Positions 40,933 through 45,196 of a stretch of DNA of 45,196 nucleotides are shown here, one piece after another. The translations under genes and the position numbers were made by a program. Under the pieces are notes generated by a model. The model searched no databases. It saw only the letters and a list, made by a program, of their open reading frames with translations, and was not told the origin of the DNA. The first letter of the stretch is position 1; each line of letters starts with the position of its first letter. The DNA lies in NCBI GenBank assembly GCA_017554385.1, contig JAFZIL010000079.1, positions 1 through 45,196 of the forward strand, given 5' to 3'. This DNA comes from Prevotella sp. GTDB taxonomy: Bacteria > Bacteroidota > Bacteroidia > Bacteroidales > Bacteroidaceae.

Positions 40933-42768
40933 ATGATTTTAACTAAACACGAAGAAACGAAGAAAGGAAGATTATTTCACGAGAACGAAAAACTTCGTAT
41001 CTTCGTATCTTCGTGTTCCATTAATTATTTGTACCAAGTTGTTTTTTTATCATCACTAAGCAAGAAATTCTTCTTAATACCTCTAACCTCCTTACTATTC
41101 CTCACCGCCTGCACGAACTGTGGCAACAGAACTGACGAACAGATGGCGCAGGTGGCGCAGCAGCGATATGACGAAGCGTGCCAGGCAAACGACATGAACC
41201 GCACCCTGGCCGTCATCGACAGCATGGAAAAGGCCCGCATCATCAGCACAGCAAAGGCTGACAATTGGCGGGCCTTTGCTTACGACCGGGGGTGGCAGAG
41301 GCGCATAGCCGAACACTACTACAGAAAGGCATACGAAGGCTATCGTGCCGACCTCAAACCTCAAAACTATTCAAGTTATGCCGATGCAGGCTTCCGCTGG
41401 GCATACCTGCGCTCGAGCAGAGGCGATACTGAGGGAGCGCTGGGCGTCATCACCGACCTGCTGGGCCAGGCAGAAGACAATCAAGACTTCCCGAAGAGCA
41501 CAGAGTCGGCCCTGACTATGCTCATGGCCCACTGCTACCTGCAGCTCCACCAGTGGGATGCCTGCCGGCGCAGCTGTCAGAAGGCCTACGAGATACAGAA
41601 GGCCATCACCGACGACAAGGCCGACGACAGGTTCAACCTCACCATCACCTGCATGAACATCTCTTCCTTCTACTTCGATATGGGCGACGTAGAGGGCGCA
41701 CAACAATGGCTCGAACGCTGCGAACAGGCGTTTGACCACTATCAACAGGTGGGCGACTCCATGCTCATAGAGGAATACAAAGGCCATATCGCCCTGGAGC
41801 AAGCACGCTACCTGCAAGCAACGGGCCATGCCGACGAGGCCGCAGCCACCTACGCCGCCGTCCCCCACACCCGCATCTTCGAAGCCGGGGGCTACACCGA
41901 GGCAGCCGATTACCTGATGGCTGCCGGACGCTACGACGAGGCCGCCTACTGGTACGAACAGATCGACAGCACCTACATAGCCACTGACGGAGCACAGATG
42001 ACCTTCGACATCATTGCCTCTCGCCTCTCACCACGCTATACGGCCTACCGCAAGGCCGGGCGCAACGACGATGCGCTGGTCATTGCCGACAATATCAGTG
42101 CCGCCATCGACTCTGCCCTCGCCTGGCAGAAACAGAACGATGCCGCCGAGCTGGCCGTCGTCTACCAGACACATGAGCGCGATCTGCAACTGACGAACTT
42201 ACGGTTTAAGGTCTCCCTACACCGTGTCATGGCTGTCGCCCTCGTGATCATTCTCCTGCTTATTGGCTATCTGCTCTGGCGCTCAAGGAAATACAACAGA
42301 GTGCTGGCCAAGAAGAACCAACATCTCTACGAGCAGATGAAGCTGCGTGAACAGGCCATCGAAGAGGAGCGCAAGGCATTGCAGGCACAGCCCGAAGACA
42401 GTCTTACCTCAGCGCAGCAGCTCTTCCGGCAACTATGTACGCTCATGGACGAGCGTCAGCCCTATATCGACGAGACGTTGAACCGCGACACGCTGGCACA
42501 GATGTTAGGCACCAACGCCAAGTACGTCGTACAGGCCATCCGCGAGTGCTCGCATGGCGAGACCGTCACCGATTTCATCACCCGATACCGTCTGGAGAAC
42601 GTAGCCCGTCTGCTGAAGACCACCGACGACCCCATATCGCTCATCGGCGAGCTCTCAGGCATCCCCAGCCGCGCCACCCTCGCCCGCCTCTTCCGTAATA
42701 CCTACGGCATGACCTGCAGTGAATTTCGCCAAGCAGCGAGAGCAGAGGCCGTTACAGAATATTTGTAA
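40933..42768 (+). CDS. TPR membrane regulator with AraC-type DNA-binding domain
   Basis: 611 residues from ATG 40933, the only upstream ATG, though the start is doubtful: the first ~30 codons are an inverted 9-bp-type repeat (40946-41017). A lipoprotein-like signal FFLIPLTSLLFLTAC follows. TTG 41029 would give a normal signal length. TPR-like helical repeats (~80-410: QRRIAEHYYRKAYEGYRADL, ISSFYFDMGDVEGAQQWLERC, given loosely) are followed by a TM (VMAVALVIILLLIGYLLW), a coiled coil, and an AraC HTH (~505-605: DTLAQMLGTNAKYVVQAI, PSRATLARLFRNTYGMTCSEF). It would be a one-protein membrane-to-DNA signalling regulator; ligand unknown. Confidence 0.82.
   Translation: MILTKHEETKKGRLFHENEKLRIFVSSCSINYLYQVVFLSSLSKKFFLIPLTSLLFLTACTNCGNRTDEQMAQVAQQRYDEACQANDMNRTLAVIDSMEKARIISTAKADNWRAFAYDRGWQRRIAEHYYRKAYEGYRADLKPQNYSSYADAGFRWAYLRSSRGDTEGALGVITDLLGQAEDNQDFPKSTESALTMLMAHCYLQLHQWDACRRSCQKAYEIQKAITDDKADDRFNLTITCMNISSFYFDMGDVEGAQQWLERCEQAFDHYQQVGDSMLIEEYKGHIALEQARYLQATGHADEAAATYAAVPHTRIFEAGGYTEAADYLMAAGRYDEAAYWYEQIDSTYIATDGAQMTFDIIASRLSPRYTAYRKAGRNDDALVIADNISAAIDSALAWQKQNDAAELAVVYQTHERDLQLTNLRFKVSLHRVMAVALVIILLLIGYLLWRSRKYNRVLAKKNQHLYEQMKLREQAIEEERKALQAQPEDSLTSAQQLFRQLCTLMDERQPYIDETLNRDTLAQMLGTNAKYVVQAIRECSHGETVTDFITRYRLENVARLLKTTDDPISLIGELSGIPSRATLARLFRNTYGMTCSEFRQAARAEAVTEYL
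40946..41017. repeat. 25-bp imperfect inverted repeat at the 5' end of the TPR-AraC gene
   Basis: 40946-40970 (AACACGAAGAAACGAAG...) pairs with 40993-41017 (...TTCGTATCTTCGTGTT) with about four mismatches. Both arms are built of 9-bp ACGAAGATA-like units. It could fold in the leader RNA, and it makes translation from the upstream ATG less likely. Confidence 0.65.
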
Positions 42769-42812
42769 TGGCATTACAGACTATTTGTAACGGCGTTACA
42801 AACCGTATGTAA
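42752..42812. repeat. 22-bp-period array, locus 3 (three units)
   Basis: TTACAGAATATTTGTAA (42752-42768), TTACAGACTATTTGTAA (42774-42790) and TTACAAACCGTATGTAA (42796-42812) are 17-bp dyads spaced by TGGCA and CGGCG. The arms TTACA/TGTAA are invariant and only the 7-bp centre varies. Unit 1 overlaps the last codons and stop of the TPR-AraC gene. The same 17+5 geometry occurs at 699-764 and 2294-2376. Confidence 0.85.
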
Positions 42813-42910
42813 CGAAACCGAGTGACTTTCGCATGTAAATAAAATCGTATTTTTCCCAGATTTGAGACATTTTTTCCCGCCAGTGAGACATCCGTTTCGC
42901 AGGTTTTTCG

Positions 42911-42918
42911 TAATTTTG
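42911..42918 (+). promoter_or_regulatory. -7 element upstream of the small membrane protein gene
   Basis: TAATTTTG at 42911-42918 fits TAnnTTTG, 49 bp before ATG 42967. No -33 TTG at normal spacing. The 42769-42910 stretch otherwise contains only the 22-bp array and AT-rich DNA with two GTGAGACAT/TTGAGACAT motifs (42862-42870, 42883-42891). Confidence 0.4.
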
Positions 42919-42966
42919 CACCCAGATGGAGTGACATCAACCATCAACCTTAAGCAAAACTATCTA

Positions 42967-43200
42967 ATGGTAACGATGCAAACATCATTCATCTTAGCAG
43001 TAGCGTTGGGAGTAGCCGTTGTCATGGTTATTCTCACGTTGGTGGTCGTCATTGTCTATCAGCATTGGCGCATCAACGACAGCAACGTCCACTTGGAGAA
43101 GTTCATCTCCGAGAACATCGAGCTACGCGAAAAGCTGCGAAGACTGGAAAGTTCGCTCGACCGTCGGTCGTCGGCTGCCGAAGTGTCACAAGATGAGTGA
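42967..43200 (+). CDS. Small single-pass membrane protein with coiled coil
   Basis: 77 residues from ATG 42967, or 74 from ATG 42976. A longer frame from 42862 would begin before the putative promoter. One TM helix (~8-30, ILAVALGVAVVMVILTLVVV) is followed by a charged heptad-like segment (FISENIELREKLRRLESSLD) suggesting a cytoplasmic coiled coil. I do not recognise the family. The coding signal and promoter-like element support a real gene. The upstream palindrome array may bear on its control. Confidence 0.6.
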   Translation: MVTMQTSFILAVALGVAVVMVILTLVVVIVYQHWRINDSNVHLEKFISENIELREKLRRLESSLDRRSSAAEVSQDE

Positions 43201-43260
43201 GACATCAGAAAAAAGAAACGAAACAAAATGAAAACCGAAGAATCAATCATCAACATCAAT

Positions 43261-43623
43261 ATGAAAAAGGTATTTACTCTGACCCTGCTGTTCCTGTTAG
43301 TGACAACAGCCCCGTCGTGGGCAAAAGACCCATTCGGCTTTGTAGATGTATGTACAGGCCATCATGGTTCTATCTTTTTAGACCTCTGGGCTCTCGATGA
43401 AGATGATTTGAATGCCCAACAGCATTCGTGCCTTTAAGCTGAACTTCAGCAATGACAACGATGTCACGACGGGAATACTTGATGCGGAAGCAAATTCTTC
43501 ATTCTTCATTCTTCATTCTCCGGCTATTACACCCTCGACGGCATGAAGCTCGACAAGCGGCCTACCCGCAAGGGAATGTACATCTACAATGGGAAAAAGA
43601 TCGTGATTACTCGAACGGAGTAA
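43261..43623 (+). pseudogene. Broken gene for a secreted protein with C-terminal tail motif
   Basis: ATG 43261 starts a good signal peptide (KKVFTLTLLFLLVTTAPSWA) and a piece DPFGFVDVCTGHHGSIFL. The frame then stops at 43435-43437. In another frame, 43412-43493 encodes SIRAFKLNFSNDNDVTTGIL, the kind of segment that precedes the tail of secreted Prevotella proteins. Back in the first frame, 43522-43623 encodes YYTLDGMKLDKRPTRKGMY and IYNGKKIVI, a common tail of secreted Prevotella proteins. Two frameshifts and an internal deletion are needed to explain it. The second shift falls in a heptamer array (43494-43521). Confidence 0.65.
43494..43521. repeat. ATTCTTC heptamer array at a frameshift
   Basis: Three ATTCTTC units and one ATTCTCC (28 bp). 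The reading frame before the array is +1 relative to the frame after it. Five units, or two, would join the two frames. The unit is the reverse complement of that in the GH3 gene (27343-27377). Confidence 0.8.
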
Positions 43624-43655
43624 TGTCTTTAATACGACAACTGATGAAACACCAA

Positions 43656-43695
43656 AAAAGTACCCGACTGTACATGAGTATAGTCGGGTGCTTTT
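43656..43695. terminator. Bidirectional terminator
   Basis: AAAAGTACCCGACT (43656-43669) pairs with AGTCGGGTGCTTTT (43682-43695) with one G-T pair and a 12-base loop. A runs on the left and T runs on the right let it terminate both the plus-strand remnant and the minus-strand rsbW-like gene that ends at 43720. Confidence 0.75.
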
Positions 43696-43719
43696 AGGGT
43701 GAAAAACCGTCGGAAATGC

Positions 43720-44148
43720 TCAGCCTATCTGTTTGCGTAACGTGAGCACGTTACGTCCCTCGATGCGTTGGTATTCCACCTCATCCATGATCTGGCGCAC
43801 AAGGAAGATGCCCAGTCCTCCGATGGGACGCTCGTCGACACCGAGCGACGTGTCGGCCTCGGCAGCAACGGTAGGGTCGAAAGGCTTTCCGCTGTCGGTG
43901 ATGACAAACATCAGGCGGGCACCATCACACTGGGCCTCAATGGTCACGTCGCCAACTGTTCCTTCGGGATAGGCATAGTTCATCACGTTCACCACGGCTT
44001 CTTCCATGGCGAGGTTCAGTTGCATCGTCGTGCCCATGTCGAGGTTCAGGGCTTCGCAGATTTCTTCTATGAAGGCTGCGAGGCTGGGCACTTCCTGCAC
44101 ATCGTTGGGCAGGGTGATGCTGCGAGGTGAGAGATGAGGGGCGTTCAT
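43720..44148 (-). CDS. RsbW-like anti-sigma serine kinase (HATPase_c_2)
   Basis: 142 residues, one GHKL ATPase domain. The N-box is LNLAMEEAVVNVMNYAYPEG (Glu and Asn bind Mg-ATP), the G1 box ITDSGKPFDP and the G2 box GGLGIFLVRQIMDEVEY. This family phosphorylates STAS antagonists and sequesters a sigma factor or another target. The STAS protein (33746-34048) and PP2C phosphatase (9229-11298) in the window are plausible partners. It lies downstream of speA on the same strand, separated by a heptamer array. Its target is unknown; no sigma factor gene is in the window. Confidence 0.9.
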   Translation of the reverse strand: MNAPHLSPRSITLPNDVQEVPSLAAFIEEICEALNLDMGTTMQLNLAMEEAVVNVMNYAYPEGTVGDVTIEAQCDGARLMFVITDSGKPFDPTVAAEADTSLGVDERPIGGLGIFLVRQIMDEVEYQRIEGRNVLTLRKQIG

Positions 44149-44152
44149 TATT

Positions 44153-44201
44153 GGTGGATGGTGGATGGTGGAGAGTTAAAGGTGGATGGTGGATGGTGGA
44201 G
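44153..44201. repeat. GGTGGAT heptamer array, speA-rsbW gap
   Basis: Seven 7-bp units: GGTGGAT, GGTGGAT, GGTGGAG, AGTTAAA, GGTGGAT, GGTGGAT, GGTGGAG. It occupies nearly all of the 57-bp gap between the speA stop and the kinase start. On the coding (minus) strand it reads ATCCACC, as in the ABC transporter insert. Confidence 0.85.
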
Positions 44202-44205
44202 GGGG

Positions 44206-45196
44206 TTATTCAAGATAGGTATAGCCGTAGAGGCCGGAGCGGTAGTTGGAGAGGAACTCTTTGCCCTCCTCAAGCGTGATGCGACCCTCCTTGACGCTCT
44301 TCGTCACCCATATCTCGAGCTGGCGAACGAGCTTCTTTGGGTTGTACTGCACGTACTCGAGCACCTCCTCGACGGTCTCGCCGTCGAAGATCTGGTCGAT
44401 GTGGTAGTGGCCGTCCTTTACGGAGACGTGGACGGCGGTGGTGTCGCCGAAGAGGTTGTGCATGTCGCCGAGGATTTCCTGATAGGCACCGACGAGGAAC
44501 ACGCCGAGGTAGTAGTTCTCATTGCGCTTCAGCGTGTGGACGGGCAGCGAGTGGGAGTTGTGGCGGTTGGTCACGAAGTTGGCAATCTTGCCGTCAGAGT
44601 CGCAGGTGATGTCCTGCAGGGTGGCGTTGCGTGTGGGACGCTCGTCGAGCCGCTGTATGGGCATGATGGGGAACATCTGGTCGATGGCCCACGAGTCAGG
44701 CAGCGACTGGAACAGGGAGAAGTTGCAGAAATACTTGTCGGCCAGCAGCTTGTCGATGTTCATCAGCTCTTCGGGCACGTGCTTCAGGTTCTTGGCCAAG
44801 GCGTGGATCTCATGGCACACGCTCCAGTACATAGCCTCAATTTCGGCGCGCGTCTTCAGGTCGACGATTCCATGCGAGAACAGGTCCAGCACTTCCTCGC
44901 GTATCTGCTCTGCATCGTGCCAGTCCTCCAGCACGTTACGGGGCGAGAGGTTGTCCCAAATCTCGTAGAGATCCTTCACCAACTGGTGAGAATTCTCATC
45001 AGGCTCAAACTCCTCTGGCATTTCTGGCAGAGAGGCTGTTTCCAGTACATCGATGACAAGCACGGAATGGTGGGCAGCTAATGAGCGACCGCTCTCTGTG
45101 ATGATATTGGGGTGAGGCAGGTCGTTCTTGTTGGCGGCATCCACAAAGGTGTAGATACAGTCATTGACATACTCCTGAATGGAGTAGTTCACAGAA
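44206..45196 (-). CDS. speA: Biosynthetic arginine decarboxylase, C-terminal half (cut by window edge)
   Basis: About 330 of the usual ~630 residues are present; the N-terminal PLP barrel start lies beyond 45196, and the GTG at 45192 is an internal codon. It converts arginine to agmatine for polyamine synthesis. Matches include ESGRSLAAHHSVLVIDVL, NFSLFQSLPDSWAIDQMFPIMPI and the loop LDERPTRNATLQDITCDSDG (family hallmark with Cys), and YYLGVFLVGAYQEILGDMHNLFGDT (quoted loosely). The C-terminus EFLSNYRSGLYGYTYLE is typical. The rsbW-like kinase follows on the same strand. Complete as far as visible. Confidence 0.95.
   Translation of the reverse strand, partial: SVNYSIQEYVNDCIYTFVDAANKNDLPHPNIITESGRSLAAHHSVLVIDVLETASLPEMPEEFEPDENSHQLVKDLYEIWDNLSPRNVLEDWHDAEQIREEVLDLFSHGIVDLKTRAEIEAMYWSVCHEIHALAKNLKHVPEELMNIDKLLADKYFCNFSLFQSLPDSWAIDQMFPIMPIQRLDERPTRNATLQDITCDSDGKIANFVTNRHNSHSLPVHTLKRNENYYLGVFLVGAYQEILGDMHNLFGDTTAVHVSVKDGHYHIDQIFDGETVEEVLEYVQYNPKKLVRQLEIWVTKSVKEGRITLEEGKEFLSNYRSGLYGYTYLE

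Noticed and set aside
43228-43260. Start at 43228 for the signal-peptide ORF
   Set aside because: It adds KTEESIININ before the signal peptide; ATG 43261 (KKVFTLTLL) gives a standard signal sequence.

Overview
The window reads as chromosome of a Bacteroidales bacterium, most likely a gut or rumen Prevotellaceae (Prevotella/Segatella-like). The evidence is the SusC/SusD pair, many lipoprotein signal peptides, several TAnnTTTG-type Bacteroidetes -7 promoter elements, poor Shine-Dalgarno sites, and the lineage's usual cysK, rimP-nusA-infB, sufB, argB and speA proteins. No tRNA, rRNA, CRISPR array or intact insertion sequence was found.

Layout. 1-1169: the tail of a DnaQ-like exonuclease, then a decayed stretch with an Hsp20 fragment, an unidentified ORF remnant and several repeat clusters. 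1170-2117: cysK. 2118-2412: repeats only. 2413-3837 (minus): two lipoproteins. 4200-14214: one long co-directional series, rimP-nusA-infB, then a membrane SpoIIE/RsbU-type phosphatase starting 1 bp after infB, then a periplasmic-propeller AraC regulator. 14343-28527: a beta-glucan utilisation locus (GH5 endoglucanase, GH94 cellobiose phosphorylase, GPH symporter, SusC, SusD, surface glycan-binding lipoprotein, GH3 beta-glucosidase). 28671-30131: sufB without sufC or sufD downstream. 34048-30133 (minus): STAS protein, RelA/SpoT-type synthetase, argB, ribF, CPBP protease. 34271-38023: an ABCG-like exporter and a lipoprotein. 38200-43623: a possible pore-forming LRR lipoprotein, a TPR/AraC membrane regulator, a small membrane protein and a broken secreted-protein gene. 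45196-43720 (minus): speA (partial) and an RsbW-like anti-sigma kinase.

How the genes work together. The glycan locus is a complete proposed path: GH5 cuts beta-glucan at the surface, the binding lipoprotein and SusCD import oligomers, GH3 trims them, the symporter moves cellobiose into the cytoplasm, and GH94 phosphorolyses it. The upstream propeller-AraC protein is the obvious candidate regulator. Separately, an RsbU-like phosphatase, a STAS antagonist and an RsbW-like kinase, all in one 35-kb stretch, could form a partner-switching module. The STAS gene overlaps a (p)ppGpp-synthetase-like gene by 4 bp.

The most unusual feature is the non-coding DNA. Most larger gaps inside operons consist of short-period tandem arrays (7, 8, 9 or 10 bp, with a different unit at each locus). 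Related arrays also run into reading frames, where they supply start or stop codons and linker peptides. A second class occurs three times: arrays with an exact 22-bp period, each unit a 17-bp near-palindrome plus a 5-bp spacer. The three loci share this architecture but not sequence. I know of no described element with it, and it is my main candidate for something new.
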